Shown one piece after another: positions 1 through 9,872 of a DNA stretch of 64,000 nt. The stretch is from contig NZ_JAHKKS010000006.1 in the NCBI RefSeq assembly GCF_019737615.1, forward strand, positions 62,001-126,000, given 5' to 3'. This stretch comes from Sphingobium xanthum. Lineage in GTDB: Bacteria; Pseudomonadota; Alphaproteobacteria; Sphingomonadales; Sphingomonadaceae. A model generated the notes under the pieces. That model did not search any database. It worked only from the letters and a program-made list of their open reading frames with translations, and was not told the DNA's origin. Position 1 is the first letter of the stretch. Each line of letters starts with the position of its first letter. The position numbers and the translations under genes were made by a program.

Positions 1-255
1 ATAATGAATGCTCGCGTCGAGCGGCGCGCCCGGGCCGAAGAAAGCGTCGATCAGCGCCGGCGCGAGGAAATTCCCGCCGCTGCCTCCGGTGCCATGATGC
101 AGCAGGATCGCATTCTCGATCGCGCCCGAACCGTCGCGGCGCGGCGTCCCCAGCGTGCGATAATTGATCCTCAGCTCCGGCAAGCGCGACCCGTCGTGAA
201 AGACGAAATCCCGCAGCGTCACTGCACCGCTTTGCAGATTGAACTCGCGCGTCAT
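1..255 (-). CDS. MetX-like alpha/beta hydrolase (partial, C-terminus cut by window edge)
   Basis: Only the first 85 codons are present. The visible part contains the pattern YRTLGTP followed by AILLHHGTGGSG, which is the strand-turn and oxyanion-hole region of the homoserine O-acetyltransferase-like branch of alpha/beta hydrolases. The start ATG at 255 is preceded by a GAGGA ribosome site. It lies 27 bases downstream of the CDF exporter gene on the same strand, so the two are probably cotranscribed. The catalytic Ser-Asp-His residues lie beyond the window, so true MetX activity versus another esterase-like role cannot be decided here. Confidence 0.7.
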   Translation of the reverse strand, partial: MTREFNLQSGAVTLRDFVFHDGSRLPELRINYRTLGTPRRDGSGAIENAILLHHGTGGSGGNFLAPALIDAFFGPGAPLDASIHY

Positions 256-282
256 GGATACCGTCCTCGCCGGTAGATCAGG

Positions 283-1266
283 TCAACACGTCTGCCCGCA
301 GTCATCCTCCTGGTCCACCTCGATCTGGATGGTGACGTGATCGATGCGGAAGGTTTCTTCCAGGTCCCGCGTCAGCCCCGCGAGGAAGGCATTGCCCGGA
401 TGGCCCCCGGGCATGAACAGATGCGCCGTCAGCGCGGTCTCGGTCGTGCTGATCGACCAGATGTGGAGATCATGGACCTCCGCAACGCCGGGCTGGCCGC
501 GCAGATAGACCGCAACCTGGCCATGATCGATATTGGCCGGCACGGCGAGCAGGCTCATCTTCACCGAATCGCGCAACAGCCCCCAGCTGCCGACGCCGAT
601 GACGAGGATGATGATGAGGCTGGTCAGCGGATCGATCCATGAAAGCCCGCTCAGCATGATGGCGATACCGGCAACGACCACACCCACCGAGACCAGTGCA
701 TCAGCTGCCATGTGCAGATAGGCGCCCCGAATGTTGAGGTCGTCATGGCGCCCGCGCATGAAGAGCAGCGCCGTGCCGGTGTTGATGACGATGCCGATCG
801 CCGCGACGGCGATCATCGTGCCACTGTTGACCGGTTGCGGATCGAGGAACCGCTGCACCGTCTCCAGCGCGATCGCGCCCACCGCGACGAGCAGCAGCGC
901 CGCATTGATCAGCGCAGCGAGGATGGACGAGCTTTTGAGGCCGTAGGTGAAGCGCGTGTTCGGACTGCGCTTGGAGAGGATCGTCGCGCCCCAGGCGATG
1001 AGCAGGCCCAGTACGTCCGAGAGATTGTGCCCCGCGTCCGCGACCAGCGCCATCGATCCTGAGATCAGGCCATAAGCCGCCTCGATGACCACGAAGGCGG
1101 AGTTGAGCACGATGCCGATCGCAAAGGCGCGGCCGAAATCAGCCGGCGCGTGGACGTGCCCCGCGCCATGATGGTGGCCATGGTCGTGCCCATGCGAGTG
1201 GCCGTGCGAATGATCATGCGCATGGCCGTGGCCGTGGTCATGGCCGTGATGCAAGTGTCCATCCAT
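283..1266 (-). CDS. CDF family cation diffusion facilitator (zinc/cobalt-type exporter)
   Basis: The 327-residue inner-membrane protein has a histidine-rich cytoplasmic N-terminus (residues 4-39, repeated HGH and HDH units), then the CDF membrane domain. The metal-site helices show DAGHNLSD (about residues 77-84) and HMAADAL (about 185-191), the paired H/D motifs typical of the ZitB/CzcD branch. The C-terminal cytoplasmic domain carries VHDLHIWSIS, the usual CDF tail signature. Start ATG 1266 was chosen because it opens the His-rich segment; the frame stays open upstream but that stretch overlaps the DUF4239 gene. It likely exports Zn2+ or Co2+ by proton antiport; the exact metal cannot be read from sequence. 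Confidence 0.93.
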   Translation of the reverse strand: MDGHLHHGHDHGHGHAHDHSHGHSHGHDHGHHHGAGHVHAPADFGRAFAIGIVLNSAFVVIEAAYGLISGSMALVADAGHNLSDVLGLLIAWGATILSKRSPNTRFTYGLKSSSILAALINAALLLVAVGAIALETVQRFLDPQPVNSGTMIAVAAIGIVINTGTALLFMRGRHDDLNIRGAYLHMAADALVSVGVVVAGIAIMLSGLSWIDPLTSLIIILVIGVGSWGLLRDSVKMSLLAVPANIDHGQVAVYLRGQPGVAEVHDLHIWSISTTETALTAHLFMPGGHPGNAFLAGLTRDLEETFRIDHVTIQIEVDQEDDCGQTC

Positions 1267-1340
1267 GCGTCGGCGCGAAAATCCCTGCGGTCGATGCTGC
1301 CTGCCTATCAGAGCCAATCGCGCGCTCCAAGCCGCCGCGC

Positions 1341-2111
1341 TCAGTCCATCGCGGCGCGCGCGTCGATCACCGGTTGCGGCGAGAGCGTGATGCCGCCCGA
1401 CCATGGCCGGTCGAGATCGAGGATCAGTGCCAGCGCCAGCGTCAGCAGCAGGAAGAGGATCGCGGTCATGGCGAGATGGCGCTTGTCCTCCTTGCGACCG
1501 AGCACATAGCCGACAATCCCTGCCGAAAGCAGCGCGAACAGACTCACCATGTCGAGCACGCGGGCGGGAATGCGGGATTCCCGCTCGGCCTTGCGGCGCG
1601 CGGCGGCATCGAACATCTCGGTCGTCGCCGTGACGAGTGTCGGCGCGAGCGTCGGCGGGGTGGCCGGCAGGGCAGTGCGCAGACGCCGCCACACTTCCGC
1701 CTGCGCCTTGCCGGTTTCCGCCTCGATGACATGACGGTCCTTCGCGTCCGGCAGGCGCAGGCGCACATCGGCATAGTGTTTAAGCGAGGTCCGCAGTGCT
1801 TCGCCTTCCGCGCCGGGCGCCAGGATCGCGCGCAACCAGGCGGTGCTGATCGCATTGCCTTCTTCGACGATCATCGTGCGCCGACTGTCATAGCGGCTGA
1901 GCGCCAGCGAGAAGGTGAAGGCGATCATCAGCCCGAGCAGTGCGAGCGACGCAGCGAGCAGATGCCCGTCTGAATCGGTATCCGTCGCGTTCCTGTCGAA
2001 ACGCAGCCGTGCCCGGCGTCCAAGCTGCGCGAACAGGAGCAGGGCGAGGAAGAAGGGCAGGGCAATCGCCCAGAGCGGCGCGGACGCCATGGCTTGTTCG
2101 AGCGTTGCCAA
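1341..2111 (-). CDS. DUF4239 (bestrophin-like) membrane protein
   Basis: This 256-residue protein has four hydrophobic segments: one near the N-terminus, one around residues 52-70, and a closing pair around 190-232. The stretch LGLMIAFTFSLALSRYD followed by RRTMIVEEGNAISTAWLRA matches the DUF4239 family, in which a conserved Glu and Asn follow the second membrane segment. The start is TTG at 2111, supported by a GGGAGG site about 9 bases upstream; the alternative ATG at 2090 has no such site. Function is unknown; the family is distantly related to bestrophin-type channels. Confidence 0.75.
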   Translation of the reverse strand: MATLEQAMASAPLWAIALPFFLALLLFAQLGRRARLRFDRNATDTDSDGHLLAASLALLGLMIAFTFSLALSRYDSRRTMIVEEGNAISTAWLRAILAPGAEGEALRTSLKHYADVRLRLPDAKDRHVIEAETGKAQAEVWRRLRTALPATPPTLAPTLVTATTEMFDAAARRKAERESRIPARVLDMVSLFALLSAGIVGYVLGRKEDKRHLAMTAILFLLLTLALALILDLDRPWSGGITLSPQPVIDARAAMD

Positions 2112-2521
2112 TGTCCGGCCCTCCCACGGATGATCGGCGCAATCTGTCGCATCTCGCCCGGGGAGGGAAGCGCGATGTCTGTCCTACAGCCGCCATTCCA
2201 TGTCATGACAACTGCACGAGCCGAAAACGGCCTCGTCGCTCTTTGATTTCGTAAATGCACGATAAATCAGTGACTTGCCGTCAGGTCGCGATGCACTGCC
2301 GCGTTTCACCATGCGCGATATGAGGGAAGTTAGAGAAAATAGCGCACAAGACCGACAGAAATCCGCCATTTCTTCAATGATCGTCCAGTCAGGAGACGGT
2401 AGAATGCGGTGCAGTTTGCCATCCTCGCCGTGACAGCAGCCTCAGACAGTCGGCCTCCCTGTCAGAATGCCGTCGCGCAGGTGCGCTTGCCGAGCTCAAG
2501 TGATTCGGGCGAGCGCGCGCT
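2112..2521. other. Intergenic region with diverged repeat copy A
   Basis: No convincing gene was seen. The region separates the DUF4239 start from the trpE stop. Its centre (2180-2362) is one copy of a dispersed element whose second copy lies inverted at 11005-11187. The part next to trpE (2363-2521) shows no clear terminator or RNA gene. Confidence 0.6.
2180..2362 (+). repeat. Dispersed intergenic element, copy A
   Basis: It begins with TGTCCTACA (2180-2188) and includes an exact 23-base block at 2306-2328 that recurs in reverse complement at 11039-11061. The distance between these two blocks is identical in both copies (126 bases start to start). Between them are further matching islands such as GACAACTGCACG, CGCTCTTTGA and GACTTGCCG. 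A CAGAAAT block matches at the same offset 34 bases beyond the exact block. Reading frames are not conserved between copies, which argues for a non-coding element. Confidence 0.75.
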
Positions 2522-4039
2522 TTACTGCCCGAACCGCCCCTCGCGCGCGACTTTCACCGCTTCGGTCGCCGCGGCAATCAGCGCGCCGGACTTCGCCTCG
2601 CACTCGCGCTGCTCATAGGCCGGCTCGCTGTCCGCCACGATGCCGGCACCGGCCTGTACATGCATAAGGCCATCCTTCACCAGCGCGGTGCGGAGCACGA
2701 TGCAGCTGTCCATGTTGCCGTCGGGCGAGAAATAACCGACGCCGCCCGCATAAGGCCCGCGCGTCTCGGGCTCCAGCTCGGCGATGATCTCGCAGGCGCG
2801 GACCTTGGGCGCGCCCGAGACGGTGCCTGCGGGGAAGCCCGCGAACAGCGCGTCCAGCGCATCCTTCTTCGGATCGATCCGGCCGACCACGTTCGAGACG
2901 ATGTGCATCACATGGCTGTAGAGCTCGACCATGTAGCTGTCCGTCACCTTGACGGTGCCTGCGCTCGCGACCCGGCCGACATCGTTGCGGCCGAGATCGA
3001 GCAGCATCAGATGCTCGGCACGCTCCTTGGGGTCGGCGAGCAGGGAGTCGCGGTTCTCCGCATCCTCGATCGCGGTCTTGCCGCGCGGGCGGGTGCCCGC
3101 GATCGGGCGGATCGTCACTTCCCCGTCGCGCACGCGCACGAGGATTTCCGGGCTGGAACCGGTGAGCGCAAAGCCGGGCAGATCGAGATGATAGAGGAAA
3201 GGCGAGGGATTGATCCGCCGCAGGGCGCGATAGAGATCGATCGGCGGCAAGGTGAAGGGCGTGGTGAAGCGTTGCGCCAGCACGACCTGAAAGATATCGC
3301 CCGCGACGATATAATCCTTCGCCTTCAGCACCATCTCGGCATAGCGGCCGGGCGCCAGATTGGGCGTGACGGCGATGTCCGCGGGATCGAAGTCCGGCGC
3401 CTTGGAAGGCGGCAGCGGACGCGCGAGCAGGGCGGCCGTGTCTTCGATCCGGTCGGTCGCGGCGGTGAGAGCCTTGTCGATCTCGCCGACATCGTCGGCC
3501 CAGACCGGCGCGACGACATAGAGTACGTCGGCCAGCCGATCGAACACCAGCACGACCGTCGGCCTCACGAACAGCATGTCCGGCGTGCCAAGGCCATTGT
3601 CGGCCGGGCGCGGCAGCTTCTCGACCAGCCCGATCGTCTCATAGGCGAAATAGCCGACCAGGCAGGCGAGCGCCGGTGGGAGGGCGGGATCGACCTCGGC
3701 CCGGCACTCGGCAACGAGCGAGCGCAGGCCGGTCAGCGGATCGGCGGTGAGCGGCTCGAAGGCGTTGCGGTCGGTCCGCCAGTGGCGGTTGATCTCGCAG
3801 CTCCGGCCGGTCGCGCGGAACACCAGATCGGGCGCGAGGCCGATCAGGCTGTAGCGGCCGCGCACCGATCCGCCCTCGACGGATTCGAGGATGAAGTCAC
3901 CCCGCTCGGGCTCGATCAGCTTCATCGCGGCCGAGACCGGTGTCTCGGTGTCAGCGATGAACCGCTGCCAGACGAGCGCCGATCGCCCGGCCGAGAGGGC
4001 TGTGCGCGCGGCGGCGATGCTGTCGTTGGCGAGGGTCAA
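2522..4039 (-). CDS. trpE: Anthranilate synthase component I
   Basis: TrpE converts chorismate and ammonia or glutamine to anthranilate, the first step of tryptophan synthesis. The 505-residue length is normal. The N-terminal domain includes LLESVEGG-like and RYSLIGLAPD segments. The C-terminal chorismate-binding domain shows GSSPEILVR, RPIAGTRPRG, DLGRNDVGRVA and GTVSGAPKVRA. The start is TTG at 4039: the in-frame stop of the upstream foldase gene (TAG, 4051-4049) lies only three codons before it, so no earlier start exists. That spacing suggests translational coupling. The partner gene trpG is not in the window. Confidence 0.96.
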   Translation of the reverse strand: MTLANDSIAAARTALSAGRSALVWQRFIADTETPVSAAMKLIEPERGDFILESVEGGSVRGRYSLIGLAPDLVFRATGRSCEINRHWRTDRNAFEPLTADPLTGLRSLVAECRAEVDPALPPALACLVGYFAYETIGLVEKLPRPADNGLGTPDMLFVRPTVVLVFDRLADVLYVVAPVWADDVGEIDKALTAATDRIEDTAALLARPLPPSKAPDFDPADIAVTPNLAPGRYAEMVLKAKDYIVAGDIFQVVLAQRFTTPFTLPPIDLYRALRRINPSPFLYHLDLPGFALTGSSPEILVRVRDGEVTIRPIAGTRPRGKTAIEDAENRDSLLADPKERAEHLMLLDLGRNDVGRVASAGTVKVTDSYMVELYSHVMHIVSNVVGRIDPKKDALDALFAGFPAGTVSGAPKVRACEIIAELEPETRGPYAGGVGYFSPDGNMDSCIVLRTALVKDGLMHVQAGAGIVADSEPAYEQRECEAKSGALIAAATEAVKVAREGRFGQ

Positions 4040-4048
4040 GCGTCCGGC

Positions 4049-6007
4049 CTATTCCGCGGCGCTGCCATTGGCCTGGCGCAGCGCGGACTCGACCGATGCC
4101 ATCGCCGCCATGTTGCGCTCGACGCCAAGCTCCTGCTGGATGGCGACGAGGAACTGGCGGCCATATTCGGAGCCCAGAACATTGCTGAGGCCGGCGCGGG
4201 TCGAGGCAAGAAGCTCCGGCACCGTGGTCGGGTCCTTGGGTGTGATCTGGCCGAGGCGCACGACCATATAGCCCTGGTCGTTCTCCATCTGGATCAGCTT
4301 GGTCGCGCCGACCTTGATCGTGAACAAGGCTTCGAGCGGCGGCGGGATGCGGCCCCCCTGCGCCTGCTGATTGATGTCCGCGCGACGGGCGCTGAGCGGC
4401 TGGCGCGGCGCGCTGGGAACGCCGAGCTTGGCCAGCACCGCTGCCGGATCGGCGCCCTTGCCGACTTCGGCCGCGAGTTGCGTCGCGACGCGCTGTGCCT
4501 GTCCGGCGCCCTTGGAGAGCGTCCAGGCCGTCAGCACGGCCGGGCGCACTTCGGCGAACGGCGGGGGACCGGCGGGCACCACGTCGCCCACCTGCAGGAT
4601 CGCAGCCTGCTCGTCGGGCTTGATCGGAACGACCTGCGGATCGTCGTCCTGCGTCATGCCGAAGCCCTGCGTGAGCAGCGCCGTCAGCGCTTCGTCGGCC
4701 TTGAAGTTCGGATCCTTGAGCGCCTTGCCGTCCTTCACGATGAACGGCGTCTCGACGATCGTCAGACCATTGGCCTTGGCGACCTCCGCAAAGGTCGCGC
4801 CTTCGCCGATCTTGCCGTCGATATTGTTCAGGAACTCGCTGAAGAGCTGCTTTTCCTTGGCGATGCGGATGTCCGGACTGAGTTCGGCGCGGGCCTGCTC
4901 CAGCGTCTTGCCGGGGATCTCCCGGATTTCCTCGACCCGCAACACGGCCCAGCCGAGCGGCGCGCGCATCGGGCCGACGACGCCGCCCTTGGCCGTCGCG
5001 AAGGCGGCCTTGGCGATGTCGGCATTGGTCTGCGTCGCAAGCTGTGCCTGATCCGCGCCATCGATGCGGGTGGCGGAGAGGCCGAGGCCGGCGGCGATCT
5101 GGGTCAGCGTCTGCCCGGCCTTCGCCTTGGCGGCGGCGTCACGCGCGGCGCTTTCGGTGGTGAGGATGAGCTGGCTCATGTCGCGCGACTGGCGCGAGCG
5201 ATAATTGGCCTCGCGCTTCTTGTACTCGGCAGCGATCTCCGCGTCGGTCGGCGCGGCCTGCGCCTCGAAGCGCGCCATATCGACGAGCGCGTAGCGCAGG
5301 CGGCGCTGCTCGGGGACGGTGAACTTGGCCGGGAACTGACGATAATAAGCCTGCAGTTCCGCGTCGGTCGGCGGTGTCTTGGGTGCAAAGGCCGCCGAGG
5401 GAATCGCGATCATCTCGCCGCTGCGCTCCTCGATCAGCATGGCGGCATAAGGCGGCACCATGGAGTCGGGCGTGCGCGCGCCGGCGGCGATCGGCGCGAT
5501 CATCTGCTGCTGCAGGAGCTGCGCGAGGATGTCGTCCCGGAATTCCTTCTCGTTGATCCGGCGCTGCGCGAGAAGCTGGCGATAGACCGTCTCGCTGAAA
5601 TTGCCGGTCGCATCGACGAAGGCCGGGTTGCTGGCGATCTGCGCATCGACAAGTGCCTTGCTGATCTGCATGCCGTGCTTCTCGCCATAAGCGATGAGCG
5701 CCTTGCTCGCGATCAGCTCGTCGGCGACACGGCGCAGGCCGCCCTCGCGCAGGAACTGATCCATGGTCAGTTCGGGCCGCTGCTCGCGCAGCCGCTCGAA
5801 CACAAGCTGCGTGCGCGACTGGAGTTCGTTGACGGTCACCGTCTGCTTGCCGACACGCGCCACTTCGCCCGTCGAGGGGCCGAGTACGTTGATGCCGCCC
5901 GATCCGCTCAGGTCGCCAATGACGAAGGCGAAGGCGATCACGCCCAGAAAGGCAGCGGCAATCCAGCCGCCAAACTTGGATCCGAGAATACGCCGGAAGA
6001 AATTCAT
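4049..6007 (-). CDS. PpiD/SurA-like periplasmic peptidyl-prolyl isomerase
   Basis: The 652-residue protein starts with a short basic cytoplasmic tail and one membrane anchor (about residues 14-33, GGWIAAAFLGVIAFAFVIG), placing the rest in the periplasm. A SurA_N-like chaperone region follows, then a PpiC-type parvulin domain (about 230-350, with segments such as SQLILTTESAARDAAAKAKAGQ and GPMRAPLGWAVLRV) and a long C-terminal chaperone region. This matches PpiD, which helps outer-membrane proteins fold. ATG 6007 was chosen because it precedes the membrane anchor directly; the frame is open further upstream but that stretch looks non-coding. It is followed on the same strand by trpE, 10 bases away. 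Confidence 0.88.
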   Translation of the reverse strand: MNFFRRILGSKFGGWIAAAFLGVIAFAFVIGDLSGSGGINVLGPSTGEVARVGKQTVTVNELQSRTQLVFERLREQRPELTMDQFLREGGLRRVADELIASKALIAYGEKHGMQISKALVDAQIASNPAFVDATGNFSETVYRQLLAQRRINEKEFRDDILAQLLQQQMIAPIAAGARTPDSMVPPYAAMLIEERSGEMIAIPSAAFAPKTPPTDAELQAYYRQFPAKFTVPEQRRLRYALVDMARFEAQAAPTDAEIAAEYKKREANYRSRQSRDMSQLILTTESAARDAAAKAKAGQTLTQIAAGLGLSATRIDGADQAQLATQTNADIAKAAFATAKGGVVGPMRAPLGWAVLRVEEIREIPGKTLEQARAELSPDIRIAKEKQLFSEFLNNIDGKIGEGATFAEVAKANGLTIVETPFIVKDGKALKDPNFKADEALTALLTQGFGMTQDDDPQVVPIKPDEQAAILQVGDVVPAGPPPFAEVRPAVLTAWTLSKGAGQAQRVATQLAAEVGKGADPAAVLAKLGVPSAPRQPLSARRADINQQAQGGRIPPPLEALFTIKVGATKLIQMENDQGYMVVRLGQITPKDPTTVPELLASTRAGLSNVLGSEYGRQFLVAIQQELGVERNMAAMASVESALRQANGSAAE

Positions 6008-6195
6008 GTCGTTGCGTCCAGAAACTGTCGGGGCGAGATGCTTGGCGGACGCTTTAGGGCGGGGGAGGGGCGGCATCAAGCAGGCTTTGCGGCGTGCCTG
6101 TTTCCCATGGCGCGAAGCACTGGACAAATCCGGCGCGCCCGTTCATCCCGCAGCCTTCATTAGCAGGTATCTGGTGACGAAGGAGATTTGGGGGG

Positions 6196-6945
6196 ATGAC
6201 CGGTCGGCGCAAGCTCATCGCAGGCAACTGGAAGATGAACGGCCTCAAGGCGCAGCTGGGCGAAGTCTCGGCCATCGCCGCGCTCGCCAGCGAGCGGACG
6301 GACATCGATGTCGGCCTGTTTCTCCCGGCCACGCTCATCGCCGCCGCCGCGCCGCTGGCTGGCACGATGCTGATCGGCGGACAGGATTGCCACGCGCAGG
6401 ACAGCGGCGCCTTCACCGGCAATGTCTCGGCGGCGATGCTGACCGAAGCAGGCGCGGGCGGCACATTGGTCGGCCATAGCGAGCGGCGGCAATATCAGCA
6501 TGAGAGCAGTGCTGACGTGGCGGCGAAGGCGGCCAAGGCGCATGAGCATGGCCTCTCCGTCGTGCTCTGCATCGGCGAGACGCTGGAGACGCGCGAGCAG
6601 GGCGATGACATCGCGCATGGCTTCGTCGCGGATCAGCTGATCGCGTCGCTCCCGGAAGGCGCGGACCCGTCGTGGCTCACAATCGCCTATGAGCCGGTCT
6701 GGGCGATCGGCACCGGCAAGGTCGCGACCCCATCGCAGATCGCCGCCATGCACGCCGCGCTGCGCGTCGCCTTGGTCAAGGCGCTTGGCGACGGCCCGGG
6801 CAATGCGATGCGCATCCTCTACGGCGGCTCGGTCTCTGGCGACAATGCGGCCGACATCCTGCACACCGACAATGTCGATGGTGCGCTGGTCGGCGGCGCG
6901 AGCCTCAGCGCCGCCAAGTTCGGGCCGATCATTGCCGCTGCCTGA
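6196..6945 (+). CDS. tpiA: Triosephosphate isomerase
   Basis: This glycolytic enzyme interconverts dihydroxyacetone phosphate and glyceraldehyde 3-phosphate. The 249-residue TIM barrel has all active-site motifs: GNWKMNG with Lys13, VGHSERR with His94, and AYEPVWAIGTGK with Glu166, plus the phosphate-binding YGGSVS and GALVGGASL loops. It is divergent from the foldase gene; an AAGGAG sequence about 11 bases before the ATG and a run of G closer to it may serve as the ribosome site. Confidence 0.98.
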   Translation: MTGRRKLIAGNWKMNGLKAQLGEVSAIAALASERTDIDVGLFLPATLIAAAAPLAGTMLIGGQDCHAQDSGAFTGNVSAAMLTEAGAGGTLVGHSERRQYQHESSADVAAKAAKAHEHGLSVVLCIGETLETREQGDDIAHGFVADQLIASLPEGADPSWLTIAYEPVWAIGTGKVATPSQIAAMHAALRVALVKALGDGPGNAMRILYGGSVSGDNAADILHTDNVDGALVGGASLSAAKFGPIIAAA

Positions 6946-7088
6946 CGCAGCGAACGATGTGAGTGATGGGCATGCGAAGCCACCGATCAAGCTTCCCTGC
7001 CGTCCACATCATTGACGGTACGGCATAGTCTCCATCACAGTCCTACTACGCCGCAGCTAGACGGCGTGTGACAGCGACGGAGGGATAT

Positions 7089-7979
7089 GTGGTTCAGCGG
7101 CATCATCGACCGATGGCGAGGATGTTGTCGATCCTCGGCTTGCTCATACTTTCAGCGGCCCCTGCATCCGCGCAAAGTTGCGACCGGACGTGTCTTTCCG
7201 GCATGATCACCCAATATGTCGATGCGCTCGTCGCGCGCGATCCCTCGAAGCTGCCGGTCGCGACCAACGTTCGCTACACGCAGGATTCGCAGGATCTGGA
7301 GCTCGGCGAGGGCATCTGGAAGTCCGTGACAGCCAAGACCAGCTTTCGTCACGACTATCTCGACACCGCCAAACAGGTCGCGGCGTCGCATCTCCTCCTG
7401 ATGGAGGGCACGAACCACATCATGTATTCGGTGCTGCTCTATGTGAAGGATCGCAGGATCACCGGCATCGAGACGCTGGTCCAGCGCGTCACGCCGGAAG
7501 GGCGCTGGCAGCCGACCGAGCTTGGCGGGCCGATCCGGGGCATGAACGACGCCGTCCCGGCGGGGAAGAAGATGTCTCGCGCGGAGATGATCAAGGTGGC
7601 GCTCACCTATCCCGAGGGCCTGCGGATCGGCAGCTTCACGGACGGCAAGACGCCGTTCGCGCCCGGCATCTACCGCGTCGAGAACGGCGTGATCACCGCA
7701 GGCCCGGGCTGCGGTCGCGCCGATTGCGACATGTATGCGCAGCGGATCATGCTGCACCCCGGCATCGTCGGCAATGTTGCGGCGGTCGATGAGGACGCCG
7801 GCATCGTCCTGCTCTGGATGAACTTCGGCTTCACCGATTCCTATGGGCCGGGCAATGCGCTCGTCACCTTCGAGGCGTTCAAGGTCTGGGGCGGCCAGAT
7901 CCATTCCGTCCTCGCCTTCTTCCGCACGATGCCGCTCGCGACGCCGCGCTACTGGCCCTCGTCCGATCCGTTGCCGTGA
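7089..7979 (+). CDS. Secreted protein of unknown function
   Basis: The protein has a typical Sec signal peptide: a basic start (RHHRPMAR), a hydrophobic core (LSILGLLILS) and an APASA cleavage site before QSCDRTC. The mature part of about 260 residues holds two early cysteines (CDRTC) and a later pair (GCGRADC), which could form disulfides. I recognise no catalytic motif; the N-terminal MITQYVDALVARDPSKL segment is reminiscent of SnoaL/NTF2-like folds, but this is weak. The start is GTG 7089 with a GGAGGG site at 7079-7084; ATG 7113 is the main alternative. It sits between tpiA and recO. Confidence 0.6.
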   Translation: MVQRHHRPMARMLSILGLLILSAAPASAQSCDRTCLSGMITQYVDALVARDPSKLPVATNVRYTQDSQDLELGEGIWKSVTAKTSFRHDYLDTAKQVAASHLLLMEGTNHIMYSVLLYVKDRRITGIETLVQRVTPEGRWQPTELGGPIRGMNDAVPAGKKMSRAEMIKVALTYPEGLRIGSFTDGKTPFAPGIYRVENGVITAGPGCGRADCDMYAQRIMLHPGIVGNVAAVDEDAGIVLLWMNFGFTDSYGPGNALVTFEAFKVWGGQIHSVLAFFRTMPLATPRYWPSSDPLP

Positions 7980-8032
7980 GGCGCTGATCCAAGGGCATCG
8001 CCAAGCGCGAGAGGCCGGTCTAAGCCTGCGCC

Positions 8033-8767
8033 ATGACCAGCCTCACCGCCACCGCGATCGTCTGTTCGGTGCGCCCGCATGGCGAGCATGGCGCGATCGT
8101 GCGCATGCTCACGGCGGAGGCGGGGCTGCTGCCGGGCTATGTGCAGGGCGGTCGCTCGACCCGCATGCGGCCGGTGCTCATTCCGGGGAACATCGTCCGC
8201 GGCGCCTTTCGCGCCCGTACGGCCGATCAGCTAGCCAGCCTCTCGGTCGAGCTGGAGCATAGCCGCGGGCCATTGCTGAGCGAGCCGCTGCCAGCAGCCG
8301 CGATCGACTGGACCTGCGCCTTCACCGCGGCGTCCCTGCCGGAAGGGCATCCCTATCCGGCGCTCTACAGCGCGATGTCGGCCGTGCTGGACGCAGTCGA
8401 GGCTGCCCCGGCGGCGCGCGGCTGGGCAGTGGCGCTGGTGCGCTACGAGTTGCTGGTGCTGGCGGAACTCGGTTTCGGCCTCGACCTCTCGGAATGCGCG
8501 GTCACCGGGGCGCGCGCCGAGCTTGTTTATGTGAGCCCGCGCAGCGGCCGTGCGGTGAGCGAGGCGGGCGCGGGGCTGCACAAGGCCCGGCTGCTCCGCT
8601 TGCCGCCTTTCCTGACCGAAGGCGGTGAAGCGGCCTGGGATGACATCCTGCTCGGCTTTGCGCTCACCGGTCACTTCATCGAGCGCGATCTGGTCGATCC
8701 GCGTCGCGCCGAGATGCTGGCCGCGCGGGAGCGGCTGATCGAGCGGCTCAAAAGAGCGGTTGCGTGA
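8033..8767 (+). CDS. recO: DNA repair protein RecO
   Basis: RecO helps RecR load RecA onto SSB-coated single-stranded DNA in the RecF pathway. The 244-residue protein has the N-terminal OB-fold region ([33 protein letters not shown]) and the helical C-terminal domain ([23 protein letters not shown] and SPRSGRAVS). In place of the zinc-binding cysteines found in some RecO proteins there is only one Cys at SECAVTG. Its 3' end lies 40 bases before leuB. Confidence 0.93.
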   Translation: MTSLTATAIVCSVRPHGEHGAIVRMLTAEAGLLPGYVQGGRSTRMRPVLIPGNIVRGAFRARTADQLASLSVELEHSRGPLLSEPLPAAAIDWTCAFTAASLPEGHPYPALYSAMSAVLDAVEAAPAARGWAVALVRYELLVLAELGFGLDLSECAVTGARAELVYVSPRSGRAVSEAGAGLHKARLLRLPPFLTEGGEAAWDDILLGFALTGHFIERDLVDPRRAEMLAARERLIERLKRAVA

Positions 8768-8810
8768 CCGGGGGCCGGGCCATATGCGTCCGCGCCAATC
8801 GGAAACAATG

Positions 8811-9872
8811 ATGGATAGAGCGATGCTTGTTGCAGTGCTGCCCGGCGATGGAATTGGCCCCGAAGTGACGGCGCAGGCGCTGCGCGTGCTCGATGCGCTG
8901 GCACTTCCGGACCTCACCTTCGAGGAAGGGTTGGTCGGTGGCGCAGCCTATCATGCCAAGGGCCACCCGCTGCCGCCCGAGACGCTGGACCTTGCGCGCC
9001 GTGCCGATGCGATCCTGTTCGGCGCGGTGGGCGATCCGACCTGCGACAATCTCGAGCGCGCGCTGCGGCCGGAGCAGGCGATCCTGGGTCTGCGCAAGGA
9101 ACTGACGCTGTTCTCGAACCTGCGCCCGGCCAAGATGTTCCCCGAGCTGGCCGAGGACTCGACGCTGCGACGCGAGATCGCAGAGCAGATCGACCTGCTC
9201 ATCGTGCGCGAGCTCAACGGCGACGTCTATTTCGGCGAGAAGGGCATGCGCCAGACCGCCGATGGACTGCGCGAAGGCTATGACATCATGTCCTACAACG
9301 AGGCCGAAGTGCGCCGCATCGCGCACAGCGCCTTCAAGGCAGCGCAAGCGCGGCGTGGCCTGCTCTGCTCGGTGGACAAGGCGAACGTCCTGGAGACGAG
9401 CCAGCTCTGGCGCGACGTCGTGACCGAAGTCTCGAAGGAGTATCCGGGCATCACGCTCAGCCACATGTATGTCGACAATGCCGCGATGCAGCTGGTGCGC
9501 AATCCCGGTCAGTTCGACGTCATCGTGACCGGCAATCTGTTCGGCGACATCCTCTCCGATCAGGCAAGCATGTGCGTCGGGTCGATCGGCATGCTCGCTT
9601 CCGCTTCGCTCGATGTGAACGGCAAGGGGCTCTATGAGCCGATCCACGGCAGCGCGCCGGACATTGCCGGGCAGGGCAAGGCAAATCCGCTGGCGACGAT
9701 CCTCTCGGCGGCGATGATGTTGCGCTTCTCGCTCGGTCAGGCCGAGGCAGCGGACCGGATCGAGGCAGCGGTGGCGAAGGCGCTCGCGGGCGGTGCGCGC
9801 ACGGCCGATCTTGGCGGCGTGATGAGCACGAGCGCTATGGGCGACGCCGTTCTGGCAGCGCTCGCCGCCTGA
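8811..9872 (+). CDS. leuB: 3-isopropylmalate dehydrogenase
   Basis: LeuB oxidises and decarboxylates 3-isopropylmalate with NAD+ in leucine synthesis. The sequence shows [11 protein letters not shown] at the N-terminus, [13 protein letters not shown], the active-site SVDKANVL and YVDNAAMQL region, and the [16 protein letters not shown] metal and substrate loop ending in [14 protein letters not shown]. Two tandem ATG codons (8808, 8811) and another at 8823 are possible starts; 8811 leaves the best spacing to GGAA at 8801. The other leu genes are not nearby. The stop overlaps the next gene start by one base (TGATG). Confidence 0.96.
   Translation: MDRAMLVAVLPGDGIGPEVTAQALRVLDALALPDLTFEEGLVGGAAYHAKGHPLPPETLDLARRADAILFGAVGDPTCDNLERALRPEQAILGLRKELTLFSNLRPAKMFPELAEDSTLRREIAEQIDLLIVRELNGDVYFGEKGMRQTADGLREGYDIMSYNEAEVRRIAHSAFKAAQARRGLLCSVDKANVLETSQLWRDVVTEVSKEYPGITLSHMYVDNAAMQLVRNPGQFDVIVTGNLFGDILSDQASMCVGSIGMLASASLDVNGKGLYEPIHGSAPDIAGQGKANPLATILSAAMMLRFSLGQAEAADRIEAAVAKALAGGARTADLGGVMSTSAMGDAVLAALAA

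Noticed and set aside
1150..1262. Short-period repeat (ATGGCC/ATGACC) as a tandem repeat or CRISPR-like array
   Set aside because: It is the codon pattern of the His-rich N-terminus of the CDF exporter.
2184..2369. Possible 61-codon minus-strand gene inside repeat copy A
   Set aside because: The matching frame in copy B has stop codons, so coding is not conserved.
2660..6163. Long open frame (over 1100 codons) on the plus strand opposite trpE and the foldase gene
   Set aside because: It is the antisense shadow of two well-supported genes; the product is rich in Arg, Ala and Gly with no domain, and high GC suppresses stops in this frame.
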